In this document: piece after piece, positions 24,595 to 32,538 of the stretch
Numbering within the stretch: the stretch's first letter is position 1
Layout: each line of letters begins with the position of its first letter
NCBI RefSeq assembly: GCF_032116555.1
Contig: NZ_CP134950.1
Coordinates: forward strand, 1 to 64,000
Direction: 5' to 3'
DNA from: Halobaculum sp. XH14
GTDB taxonomy: Archaea; Halobacteriota; Halobacteria; Halobacteriales; Haloferacaceae
DNA length: 64,000 nt
Position numbers and translations under genes: made by a program
The notes under the pieces: generated by a model
What the model saw: the letters and a program-made list of their open reading frames with translations, nothing else
Told to the model about the DNA's origin: nothing
Database searches by the model: none

Positions 24595-25149
24595 ATGGGA
24601 TCTCAAGAAGTTCAATTAGAAAGTACAATTGGGGGATTCACCGCAAGCGGTCGACTACACACGTTGAGTGTCTGGTTTATTTTCGGGCTTCGGTTGATGA
24701 TGGGACTGGCGTTCTTCCAGAGTGGTCTCGACAAGGTCCTCTCGGGGAGTTTTAGTGCCGGTGGATATCTCACCGGGGCCGTTCCGAACCGCGGGAGCCC
24801 ACTTGCTGATCTGTTCGTAGCGATGGGGAACACGCCGTGGTTCGTCGACTTCGTGAACGTCGCAGTACCGTGGGGAGAGCTGCTTATCGGGCTCGGGTTG
24901 TTGTTCGGTGCCCTCACTCGACTCGCTGCGTTCTGGGGGGCATTTATGATGCTCATGTTCTATTTCGGCAACTGGGATGTCGCACATGGCTACATCAACG
25001 GGGATTTCGCGTACATGCTCGTTTTCCTCTCAGTCGCCGCGTTCGGAGCGGGACGGATCCTCGGTCTCGATGCGTATATCGAACAGTATGAGGTCGGCGG
25101 AGTGCCGCTCGTCGAACGGTATCCATGGACTCGATATCTACTCGGGTAA
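24595..25149 (+). CDS. DoxX-family membrane protein
   Basis: 184 residues with four membrane helices. The DoxX pattern is clear: FGLRLMMGLAFFQSGLDKV near residues 33-51, WGELLIGLGLLFGALTRLAA and an amphipathic C-terminal tail with GGVPLVERYPWTRYLLG. DoxX-like proteins act in electron transfer to quinone or in redox stress, but the biochemical role here is not shown. A close paralogue (53022-53582) has the same length and tail. The next gene starts 7 bases on (GTG at 25156), so the pair is an operon. Confidence 0.9.
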   Translation: MGSQEVQLESTIGGFTASGRLHTLSVWFIFGLRLMMGLAFFQSGLDKVLSGSFSAGGYLTGAVPNRGSPLADLFVAMGNTPWFVDFVNVAVPWGELLIGLGLLFGALTRLAAFWGAFMMLMFYFGNWDVAHGYINGDFAYMLVFLSVAAFGAGRILGLDAYIEQYEVGGVPLVERYPWTRYLLG

Positions 25150-25155
25150 GTAAGC

Positions 25156-25836
25156 GTGTCATCAATAGATCCCACTATTACGAATCCCGGTGCTTGGGGC
25201 CTCGCGATTATCTTCATTGTCGTAGTTTCTTGGTTCTTCTATCGGTACTTCGCTCCTGATAGCTGGCGGGAGTGGGTCGGCGCAGGAGTGGTACAGGCGT
25301 TCATCATTGCATTATATGCGGAGATGTATGGGTTTCCACTGACGATCTATCTGCTGGTCCGGTTTTTCGGTCTGGATCGCGAGTACGTCAGTACCAATCT
25401 CTGGTCCACACTGATCGGGTTTGGCGAGACGGGTATGTTCGTATCAATGCTCCTCGGCTACGCTGTGGCGTTTGTCGGCATCGGCCTGTTTGCTCAGGGA
25501 TGGCGACAAGTCTATCATGCCCGGCAGGACGACCGACTGGTCACAGACGGGCTTTACAGGTACGTCCGTCACCCACAATACACCGGCCTGTTCATCGCCC
25601 TGTTCGGCGAGGGCATCATTCACTGGCCGACGATCTTCTCTGTCGCTCTATTTCCGCTCGTCGTTGTGATTTTTACGTGGCTTGCACGGAGGGAAGAGCA
25701 TGATATGGTCGATACATTCGGTGATGACTACCGCACTTATCAGCGTAAGGTACCGATGTTTATCCCTCGATGGGAGCAGTGGCGCGATCTCGTTGCTGAA
25801 TCTCGTAGTAGCAGTGACGATTTCAAAGACCCGTGA
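25156..25836 (+). CDS. Isoprenylcysteine-carboxyl-methyltransferase-like protein
   Basis: 226 residues from a GTG start 7 bases after doxX. Five or so membrane helices. The ICMT/PEMT signature lies at the end: DGLYRYVRHPQYTGLFIALF, followed by RREEHDMVDTFGDDYRTYQ. Such enzymes use S-adenosylmethionine to methylate lipids or lipid-linked cysteines in the membrane. Many prokaryotic members have no proven substrate. A second, more distant member is at 47308-47937. The 172-base gap after it shows no further feature. Confidence 0.85.
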   Translation: MSSIDPTITNPGAWGLAIIFIVVVSWFFYRYFAPDSWREWVGAGVVQAFIIALYAEMYGFPLTIYLLVRFFGLDREYVSTNLWSTLIGFGETGMFVSMLLGYAVAFVGIGLFAQGWRQVYHARQDDRLVTDGLYRYVRHPQYTGLFIALFGEGIIHWPTIFSVALFPLVVVIFTWLARREEHDMVDTFGDDYRTYQRKVPMFIPRWEQWRDLVAESRSSSDDFKDP

Positions 25837-26008
25837 CTTCGGTGAGGGCGATCTGGAATGAATGGTGTTCGTATCGAAACTGTGTTCGCGAGGTGGACGG
25901 GAGGTCAGGGACCAATAGCCCGAAATCGTAGATGTTCCTTGACCGAGTCGTCGAATTATCGATCGACGAAATCGTTATTGTAAAGTACGTGAGCAGGTGG
26001 ACGGCCCG

Positions 26009-27343
26009 TCAGTCCGTCGTAGCCGCGTACTCTTCGCCACCGCGTTCCCCGCCGGCGACCGAATCTTGGTTATGGAGCCAGTAGAGGAACGCAAAGAACG
26101 CAGTCGCGAGGACGTTCAACACCAGCTTGTAGTTGAGCTCGATGGATACCTCGGCGATTTGGGCAGAGGCCCGCGACGGGATGAGTCCCAACCCTAGGAA
26201 CAGGAAGTGAACCACGAACCCGACGATAACGGCGCTGATGAAGATCATCAGACTGAGTACCGCCGCGAACGTCGTCCCGTAGTACTCGTCGTAGGCCTTC
26301 ATGATGGGTGGGACGATGAGATCCGCGAAGATGTACGAGAGAACCGACCCGAAGGGAAGTCCGCGGGTCCAGAGGACGGTCCCGAACGGGACGTTGCCGA
26401 CCGAGCAAACGAAGGTGACGACGCCGATGATCGCACCGAGCGCGGCCGTCCAGAGGACGTACACCGGCAAGCCGAACACGGCGCCGGAGAAGACGCTCGT
26501 CCAGACGGACTCGGGGATGAAGCCCGCGATGAGCCCAGCGAAGATGAAGCCGATAGCGATTTCATCCCAGAGCATCGCCCACTCCTTCCACTGTTTGTCA
26601 GCGAGCCCCTTCCACCCCGACCAGGACGTCGCTTTCTCCCGAATCGAGGTATTCGCTTCCTTCGGGTCGAAGCTGTCCTTGCAGGATTGCGAACAGAAGT
26701 AGTACGTCTGCCCATCATGCTCGATGGAGTGGTCGGTCTCCTCGGGGTCGACCTCCATCCCACAGACGGGATCCTGTACGGTAATACCCTCCTCATCGGT
26801 GACGTTCTTGCGTGCTTCGTCGAGAATCTCGTCGGGTACGAGGTAGACGAAGCCGACCGACATCAGGCCGATGAGGAGCAGGCCACCGATCACGTCGGCG
26901 AGCAGGAACTCCCAGCCGAGCAGCAGCCAGATGACGATCCCGATCTCGATGACGAGATTCGTCGAGGCGAACTGGAACGCGGCCAGTGCCGCTGCCGCGG
27001 ACGCGCCCTTCTTGTAGAGGTTTTTCGCGGTGGCGATGGCCGAGTACGAGCACGACGAGGAGACGAACCCGAAGAACGTGGCGAGTCCAATCTCTCGTGG
27101 GCCGTGGCCTTCGAGTAGCTCCGAAATTTGTTGGGTCGAGACCCACGCCTCGACGCCGCCGGCGATGGCGAAGCCGATCACGAGTGCCCACCAGGTAATC
27201 CAGGCCATCGCGGCGGTCGTCGTCGCAGCTTGGCGGGTGCTCTCCACGAAGAATCGCCCGAGTGGTTGGTTAGTCGTTACGACACCTATGAGGACGGTGA
27301 CTACGCCGATAACCGAGAGGATCACGTAATCTGATCTGTCCAT
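26009..27343 (-). CDS. UPF0718-family permease with central YHS domain
   Basis: 444 residues, a relative of 17428-18831. Hallmarks: FGFVSSSCSYSAIATAKNLY in the first helical block, TFVCSVGNVPFGTVLWTRG in the second, and a central YHS domain (VQDPVCGMEVDPEETD ... YYFCSQSCKDSFDP). The C-terminal YHS domain of the other copy is missing; a short loop with HNQDSVAGGERGGEE ends the protein. First-block CS and second-block CSVGN place cysteines in the membrane path, consistent with transport of a soft metal or metalloid. It is monocistronic; the 180 bases before the next (divergent) gene hold its promoter. Confidence 0.85.
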   Translation of the reverse strand: MDRSDYVILSVIGVVTVLIGVVTTNQPLGRFFVESTRQAATTTAAMAWITWWALVIGFAIAGGVEAWVSTQQISELLEGHGPREIGLATFFGFVSSSCSYSAIATAKNLYKKGASAAAALAAFQFASTNLVIEIGIVIWLLLGWEFLLADVIGGLLLIGLMSVGFVYLVPDEILDEARKNVTDEEGITVQDPVCGMEVDPEETDHSIEHDGQTYYFCSQSCKDSFDPKEANTSIREKATSWSGWKGLADKQWKEWAMLWDEIAIGFIFAGLIAGFIPESVWTSVFSGAVFGLPVYVLWTAALGAIIGVVTFVCSVGNVPFGTVLWTRGLPFGSVLSYIFADLIVPPIMKAYDEYYGTTFAAVLSLMIFISAVIVGFVVHFLFLGLGLIPSRASAQIAEVSIELNYKLVLNVLATAFFAFLYWLHNQDSVAGGERGGEEYAATTD

Positions 27344-27524
27344 TGTCTTGGTGGCCTACATCTAGGGTCTCCTCCCCTAATGCGATTGTGGCTACATCTG
27401 TGGGATATATCGTGTATTATTTTTTGGAGACCGGCGTCACAACCCTAGCAGAATTTGGAATCCAGGAATGGGACACCTCAGGTGAGGAGTAATTGACTTG
27501 TGGCTGGCTGGAGAGGGTAGCCGT

Positions 27525-27824
27525 ATGCTCACGTCCCTCAGCGAACTTCTCGTAACGGGTACCATTCTCGCGAGCACCGCGTACACGGTGAGTAAAACGC
27601 CCGCTATCTGGCACCAGTACGAGGGAATATATGGTCTCCTTCTCGTTGGAGTACCGCTCGTTGGGCTGCTGTTCGGGATCGCCCATCTCGGGATGCTCAC
27701 GCCGCTTCCGCATAGCCTGCTCGCTGCAGTGGAAACCGGAGCTCTCCTCGGTGTCGTAGTCGTACTCGGCGCACTCGGGTACATTCACCCGCGACTTGGG
27801 TATTCTGGGGGAAAATCCCGATGA
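27525..27824 (+). CDS. Small hypothetical membrane protein
   Basis: 99 residues from the ATG at 27525 (MLTSLSELL); an upstream ATG at 27498 is possible. Three membrane helices, with a short basic end (RLGYSGGKSR). No family recognised. Its stop overlaps the next start (ATGA at 27821-27824), so the two small membrane proteins are co-translated and may form one complex. Confidence 0.65.
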   Translation: MLTSLSELLVTGTILASTAYTVSKTPAIWHQYEGIYGLLLVGVPLVGLLFGIAHLGMLTPLPHSLLAAVETGALLGVVVVLGALGYIHPRLGYSGGKSR

Positions 27825-28120
27825 CTGCGCTCCTCTTTTCGTTACTCTCGGCAGTCGTCGCTGGTGGGCTTGCGTTCCTTTGTTACATCCTGCTCTACGG
27901 GGACACCGTGCTGGTGATTCAGCGGCCGTTCTTTTTCAGAATCGGCGTTGGGGCGCTCTGCGCTGCCGTCCTCGGGGCAAGTACAGTAGTGGTCGGCTGG
28001 GTTCCGACGCATCTTCTTCACGCTGTCTTCGCAGTGTCAGTCGCTGCGGCGATCCGGGCAGTCCATAACGGTCTCCATCCGGACACTGAAACGTGGTTCT
28101 ACTCGCTCTTCGGAACCTGA
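27821..28120 (+). CDS. Small hypothetical membrane protein
   Basis: 99 residues, three membrane helices: LLFSLLSAVVAGGLAFLCYI, FRIGVGALCAAVLGASTVVV and HLLHAVFAVSVAAAI. A short hydrophilic tail (DTETWFYSLFGT) ends it. It overlaps the previous gene by four bases. No family recognised; same length and topology as its partner suggest a heterodimer. Confidence 0.65.
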   Translation: MTALLFSLLSAVVAGGLAFLCYILLYGDTVLVIQRPFFFRIGVGALCAAVLGASTVVVGWVPTHLLHAVFAVSVAAAIRAVHNGLHPDTETWFYSLFGT

Positions 28121-28211
28121 GCATCAAAGCAAACGATTTCTACTCCCAGACTGTGGTGGTTTGGATTCGTAACGACAAGAAGTCTAAAGATGGCACCCCA
28201 ACGGAGAGACG

Positions 28212-29510
28212 ATGAGCGAGAAGTTGGGCCTTCTCGGTACAGTCTCGATTGCGCTCGGTGGTATGATTGGTGGTGGAATCTTCGCCGTACTTGGCGTGGT
28301 TGCAGAAATGTCGGGGCCTGCTGCGTGGCTCGCGTTTACCGGCGGCGGTGTCGTCGCGTTCTGCGCTGGCTACTCGTACGTTCGTCTCCAGCGGCTTGGC
28401 GATGTATCCGGCGGTTCGGTCAGTTTTTTACAGGAGTTCGGTGAGTCGACGACGGTCGCTGGGATGGTCGGTTGGACGCTTCTGTTCGGCTATATCGGGT
28501 CGATGGGTATGTACGCGTTCGCATTCGGTAGTTTCGCGACGAAACTCCTCGGCGTCGAAACCGTACTCGGGATTCCACTCCGTCCCGTTGTGTCGGTTCT
28601 CAGCGTCCTGGGGTTTGTACTGCTGAACGTCCTTGGTGCCCGAGCGAGTGGCGTGACCGAGGTGCTCCTCGTCGCGGCAAAGGCCGGGATTCTCCTCATT
28701 TTTGGTGTGTGGGGGTTCTATTTTGGAGCGCGGACAGAACAGCTGACGACCGGGTTCTCCTCCGTCGCGACGGGCGGGTTACTCATGTCCGCTGCCCTCT
28801 CGTTCGTCGCCTTTCAGGGCTGGCAGCTACTCTTTTACGACGAGGGGAGTCTTCGAAACGCTCGGACGACCATCCCGCAGGCAATCTATCTTTCAATCCC
28901 CGCGTCCCTCGGGCTGTACGTCCTCGTGGCAGTCGTCACGACGGGTCTGCTTCAGCCCGAAACGATCGCCGCGAACCCCGAGGTGTCACTCGCCATCGCG
29001 GCCGAACCGTTCATGGGGCAAATGGGGTTCATCCTCATTTCCGTGGCGGCGCTGTTCTCGACTGGGAGCGCGATCAACGCCACGCTGTTCTCGGCGGCCC
29101 ACTTTGCGACGGGAATGCTTGAAGACGACCTACTTCCCGATCGGATCGGAGACACCGATGCCGACGGTGCTCCTACGCGAACACTTCTCGTCTTGGGCTT
29201 GATAACAGCCGCGTTCACCGCCTACGGTAGTCTTCAAGGAATCACGTCGTTCGCGTCGCTTGCGTTCATCACCGTCTTTGGGTTGATGAGTTTCCTCGCG
29301 TTCCGGCATCGAGAGGGCCTTCGCACAGGTATCCTCCCCGTCGTCGGCGGGGTTGGTGCAGTACTGTTCTTCCCTTCGTTAGCGTATCACCTTGCCGTGA
29401 TGGAACCCGCCGTTTTTAGTGTGGTTCTTGTTGTGACGGTCGTCCTCCTAGGACTGGAAATCCTCTACTTCGAGCGAGAGACTATTCGCTCCGAAATCGA
29501 TGGCATATGA
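28212..29510 (+). CDS. APC-superfamily amino acid permease
   Basis: 432 residues with about 12 membrane helices. The first-helix signature LGTVSIALGGMIGGGIFAVLG is that of the amino acid-polyamine-organocation family, with the unwound GGMIGGGIF region that binds the amino acid. The later LLNVLGARASGVTEVLLVA is also typical. It imports (or exchanges) an amino acid, substrate unknown. Single gene, with an AT-rich upstream (TTCTACTCC to TCTAAAG near 28140-28185). Confidence 0.9.
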   Translation: MSEKLGLLGTVSIALGGMIGGGIFAVLGVVAEMSGPAAWLAFTGGGVVAFCAGYSYVRLQRLGDVSGGSVSFLQEFGESTTVAGMVGWTLLFGYIGSMGMYAFAFGSFATKLLGVETVLGIPLRPVVSVLSVLGFVLLNVLGARASGVTEVLLVAAKAGILLIFGVWGFYFGARTEQLTTGFSSVATGGLLMSAALSFVAFQGWQLLFYDEGSLRNARTTIPQAIYLSIPASLGLYVLVAVVTTGLLQPETIAANPEVSLAIAAEPFMGQMGFILISVAALFSTGSAINATLFSAAHFATGMLEDDLLPDRIGDTDADGAPTRTLLVLGLITAAFTAYGSLQGITSFASLAFITVFGLMSFLAFRHREGLRTGILPVVGGVGAVLFFPSLAYHLAVMEPAVFSVVLVVTVVLLGLEILYFERETIRSEIDGI

Positions 29511-29566
29511 CGCTGACGGTGTCGCAGTCCTTGAACGATTAAATAGCTTGGGCAGTATTGTTGAGT

Positions 29567-30070
29567 GTGCTCTTTTGGGTCCACGCTGCAGTCGCGTATC
29601 TCGTTTACCGAGGCATTTCTGGTGATTCTACTGACCGAAGTGACGATGCCCCGATTATTGCCCTGTTCGGGGGTGCGTTGCTCCCGGATATCGTCGACAA
29701 ACCACTCGCGTTTGTACTTCCATCGCTCCCGAGTCGGTCGGTCGCACACTCGGTGTTTACTGCGGCACTCGTCGTCCTGATCGTCCTCTACGTCACGAAA
29801 CACAGAGACCAGTGGGAGGTCGGCGCGGCGTACGCGCTCGGATATGGATCACACCTCGCTGCGGACCTCATTGATTACCTGTTCGTCCCCGAGGAGACTC
29901 TACTGTTTCTGTTCTGGCCGGTCGTGACTGACTATCACCACGTCGAGACGATTGGAGACCTGCTCGCGCTGGTTAGACCCACCCCGTACGTCGTCGGCCA
30001 GACTATTGTCACATTGCTCGCAGTTGCGCTCTGGTTCGGAGCTGGCAAACCGGACACATTCACCGAATGA
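29567..30070 (+). CDS. Membrane-bound metal-dependent hydrolase-like (DUF457)
   Basis: 167 residues from a GTG at 29567 (VLFWVHAAVAYLVYR), chosen because TTAAATA near 29539-29545 sits at TATA distance; a TTG three codons upstream is the alternative. Four membrane helices. Conserved features: FWVHAAVAYL at the start, FGGALLPDIVDKPLAF, SRSVAHSVF and GYGSHLAADLIDYL, with His/Asp residues at membrane borders, as in the YdjM/DUF457 family of predicted inner-membrane metal-dependent hydrolases. Substrate unknown. Confidence 0.75.
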   Translation: MLFWVHAAVAYLVYRGISGDSTDRSDDAPIIALFGGALLPDIVDKPLAFVLPSLPSRSVAHSVFTAALVVLIVLYVTKHRDQWEVGAAYALGYGSHLAADLIDYLFVPEETLLFLFWPVVTDYHHVETIGDLLALVRPTPYVVGQTIVTLLAVALWFGAGKPDTFTE

Positions 30071-30109
30071 GCCGGCGTTCTTATCCGTGTCGTATGCTTC
30101 CATCCGTCG

Positions 30110-30688
30110 TCACGCTGTGCGTGAGCGTGGAACGGTCCAGAGCATATTGTCGATCTTGAGCGAAAGCGTCTCGATTTCGTTCTCGATGTCATCGAATCGG
30201 TCGCACGGAATATAGACCGATGGATACGTACTCATCGAGTATACTTCCGTGTCGAACTCCGCCCTGAACAGTTCCATAGTCTCTCCGTTGGATCGGATGC
30301 TAGTAAACCGGTAGGTGTCCGCCGGTGCAAGACCAGTCCGCGATTCGACACTGGTCACGTGGGTCGGTTCGCCATCGTCAAGGTCGAAGGCCTCCCGACA
30401 GGCCTGCTCGAACCGCGACTCAATCCCTTCCGTGACGTGGTTGACGTATCCGACCGACGCTCCCCACGTGAGCAACCCCATTAGCACCCCTCCGACCGAA
30501 AATAGTGCCGCAGTACCGAGACCGTCTCGCCCGAGAACGAACGAGCCGGGGATCATGAACGCGTTCCCCAGCGCGAAACCGAACACCCAGATACCGCCGA
30601 TCGTTGCCAGCGGGTGCCAGGCCGAACGCCAGAATATCCTAGAAATAACGCCCTCCGGTACGGCGTTTGAGCGCATCGGCGACTCCAT
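30110..30688 (-). CDS. Hypothetical membrane protein
   Basis: 192 residues from the ATG at 30688 (MESPMRSNAVPEG). Two N-terminal membrane helices (WHPLATIGGIWVFGFALGNAF and AALFSVGGVLMGLLTWGASV) precede a soluble C-terminal domain of about 110 residues containing an R/E-rich segment and IPCDRFDDIENEIETL. No family recognised. It is divergent from 30740-31048 across only 51 bases, with ACATATAG near 30708 as a shared AT-rich promoter element. Confidence 0.6.
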   Translation of the reverse strand: MESPMRSNAVPEGVISRIFWRSAWHPLATIGGIWVFGFALGNAFMIPGSFVLGRDGLGTAALFSVGGVLMGLLTWGASVGYVNHVTEGIESRFEQACREAFDLDDGEPTHVTSVESRTGLAPADTYRFTSIRSNGETMELFRAEFDTEVYSMSTYPSVYIPCDRFDDIENEIETLSLKIDNMLWTVPRSRTA

Positions 30689-30739
30689 AGTGTTAGATAC
30701 TCCCAAACATACATATAGTTTCTCCGGAGAGAACGAGGT

Positions 30740-31048
30740 ATGTTCGGGGAGTTCGGTTACGTCACGACGGCTCTGTTCGCTCTCATCGTCGGGTCGGTTG
30801 CCGGAACAATGGCTATCCTCACTTGGGACGTCTTTCGCGAATCCACGTTTGGAACGGCAATCATCGTCCTCGTAGTCGTATTTTCGATATTCACCCTCCA
30901 TCACGTCTTCTTGCTGAGTGTGGAGCCACGACTCGCTGAGTCTCGGTTGTACCAAGCGCTCCTGAACACCGTCGTCGTGATCTTCGTCGGGTTAGTGATT
31001 CGTCATCGAAACCGCCTCCAAGCGACAACGGGGGGATCTCGAACGTGA
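30740..31048 (+). CDS. Small hypothetical membrane protein
   Basis: 102 residues with three membrane helices (TTALFALIVGSVAGTMAILTW; GTAIIVLVVVFSIFTLHHVFL; ALLNTVVVIFVGLVI) and a basic tail. His pair in LHHVFLL sits inside helix two. It overlaps the next gene by four bases (GTGA), a membrane protein with a winged helix, so the two probably form a membrane regulatory pair. No known family recognised. Confidence 0.65.
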   Translation: MFGEFGYVTTALFALIVGSVAGTMAILTWDVFRESTFGTAIIVLVVVFSIFTLHHVFLLSVEPRLAESRLYQALLNTVVVIFVGLVIRHRNRLQATTGGSRT

Positions 31049-31635
31049 TTGATATACTCGGTCTCTACAACATCGTCACTGGTGTCGCCGCGGGAGCTGG
31101 CTTGTTGTATCTCCTCTCCGAACAGCATTTCGTCCACCAACACCAGCGGTTCGTCGTCGTGATGCTTGCGGGACTTCTTCTCTACGTAGCGGTTTCACCT
31201 ATCGTGAACGCCGTCGCACCGCATCTAACGCATCTGATCCATATCTTCGCCGGACTGCTGATCATTTGGGGGTTGTACAGCCCTCTCCACAACGATTTAC
31301 GAACCAATCAGTGGGATTCCCTTCTCTTTCGTAATCCACAATCGGTTCGGAAGTCCGACGAGTGGATGACGCCGATGGACGACGAAATTCTCCAGGTATT
31401 CCACTCGACACAGCTCGTACTCTCCCCGTCGATTATCTCACGGAATATTCACCGGAGCCGAGATGAGGTCAACCGGCGTCTTCGGACGTTAGAGAAACAC
31501 GGCTTCGTCTCAAGGGTTGATCGCGGACGATACAAGCTCACGTCACAGGCGGAACGGTATCTACACGGAGGGGCATACGAACCCATCTTCCAGAAGAAAG
31601 AAAATATATCTGATACGTCGGGTCAAGAGTTGTAA
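31045..31635 (+). CDS. Membrane protein with C-terminal winged helix
   Basis: 196 residues from a GTG overlapping the previous stop. Three membrane helices in the first ~85 residues (GVAAGAGLLYLLSEQHFVH; FVVVMLAGLLLYVAVSPIV; LIHIFAGLLIIWGLY), then a cytoplasmic domain containing a winged helix-turn-helix (MTPMDDEILQVFHSTQLVLS ... RSRDEVNRRLRTLEKHGFV, wing RVDRGRYKLT). The C-terminal domain resembles PhiH1-repressor-like haloarchaeal DNA-binding domains. A membrane-tethered transcription factor just upstream of the cytochrome oxidase operon; the 135 bases after it contain that operon's promoter. It may control the oxidase (inference). Confidence 0.7.
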   Translation: MIDILGLYNIVTGVAAGAGLLYLLSEQHFVHQHQRFVVVMLAGLLLYVAVSPIVNAVAPHLTHLIHIFAGLLIIWGLYSPLHNDLRTNQWDSLLFRNPQSVRKSDEWMTPMDDEILQVFHSTQLVLSPSIISRNIHRSRDEVNRRLRTLEKHGFVSRVDRGRYKLTSQAERYLHGGAYEPIFQKKENISDTSGQEL

Positions 31636-31707
31636 TCGACAGATAGAGGCGCCCCACATGAATTAATGTGTGACCGTATCGGCCAGTAGTATCATCTGAA
31701 AGGTCAT

Positions 31708-31720
31708 TATATTATATTAC
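31708..31720 (+). promoter_or_regulatory. AT-rich promoter of the oxidase operon
   Basis: TTATATTATATTA lies some 50-60 bases before the preferred GTG at 31771, and about 12-24 before an in-frame ATG at 31732. It is the only strong TATA-like element in the gap, and probably drives the cupredoxin-cox1-cox2-cox3-ctaB operon. Confidence 0.45.
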
Positions 31721-31770
31721 CCCACACGAGAATGGGCTGCCCATGTCAGTACGACTCATGGGTGATTGGC

Positions 31771-32538
31771 GTGGCTAACGAGATAGATCGTCGTCGTTTC
31801 TTGCGACGTGCTGGCACTGCCGGAGCGATAGGAATGATGTCATTCGCTGGTTGTCTCCAATCGCAGATGACCGAGGGTTCCATCGGTGCGAACATGCAGC
31901 CGATGATGCAGATGGGGTTCGAGGCGATGGTGGGATCACCGGCGATGGATGAGTATCCGGCTGAGCCGAACGACGAGGGGTTCGTGGATGTTGCGATGAT
32001 CGCCTACGATGACGACACGAACAACTATCACTTCATGCCGCACGTGGTGTGGGTGGAGCCCGGAACAACGGTTCGTTGGGCGCACACCGCCAAAGGCATC
32101 TCTGAACGACGGACACACTCTGCGACAGCCATCACGCCTGACCTTATGGCAGGCTATCCGCGGTTGATTCCTGAAAACGGAGCCTCGTTCGACTCCGGGT
32201 TGCTTCCAGGCAGTCACGACAGCGAGTTCGACGCGGTGGGCGAGACCGAACTCATACGATATGGACCATATACCCACACGTTCGAGGAGAAGGGGGTCTA
32301 CTTCTATCTCTGTCAGCCCCACTACGGGGTTAGTGGGATGGCCGGCGCCGTTGTGGTCGGGGAACTCTGGGAAGAGAACCAAGGCGAGGGCTGGTCACCC
32401 GGCATGACCGCTGACCTCTCGCCCATCGTTGAGGCAGACCCAGTCAACGGGCCCGTAATCAAGGAGAAAATCGAGGGCGATCTCCGAACCATGGTACGTC
32501 ACGGTGAGGAGGGCGGCGAAGGCGGAGGTGGACACTGA
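31771..32538 (+). CDS. Tat-exported cupredoxin lipoprotein of the oxidase operon
   Basis: 255 residues from GTG at 31771, so that the Tat motif (DRRRFLRRAG) is near the N-terminus; an ATG at 31732 would add 13 residues. Lipobox FAGC follows. The mature protein has a Met-rich start (NMQPMMQMGFEAM), then a halocyanin-like domain: WVEPGTTVRWAHT, SATAITPDL, GPYTHTFEEKG and the ligand loop YLCQPHYGVSGMAG (Cys, His, Met). It probably carries electrons to, or copper into, the oxidase encoded next. Its stop overlaps the cox1 start (TGATG). Confidence 0.85.
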   Translation: MANEIDRRRFLRRAGTAGAIGMMSFAGCLQSQMTEGSIGANMQPMMQMGFEAMVGSPAMDEYPAEPNDEGFVDVAMIAYDDDTNNYHFMPHVVWVEPGTTVRWAHTAKGISERRTHSATAITPDLMAGYPRLIPENGASFDSGLLPGSHDSEFDAVGETELIRYGPYTHTFEEKGVYFYLCQPHYGVSGMAGAVVVGELWEENQGEGWSPGMTADLSPIVEADPVNGPVIKEKIEGDLRTMVRHGEEGGEGGGGH

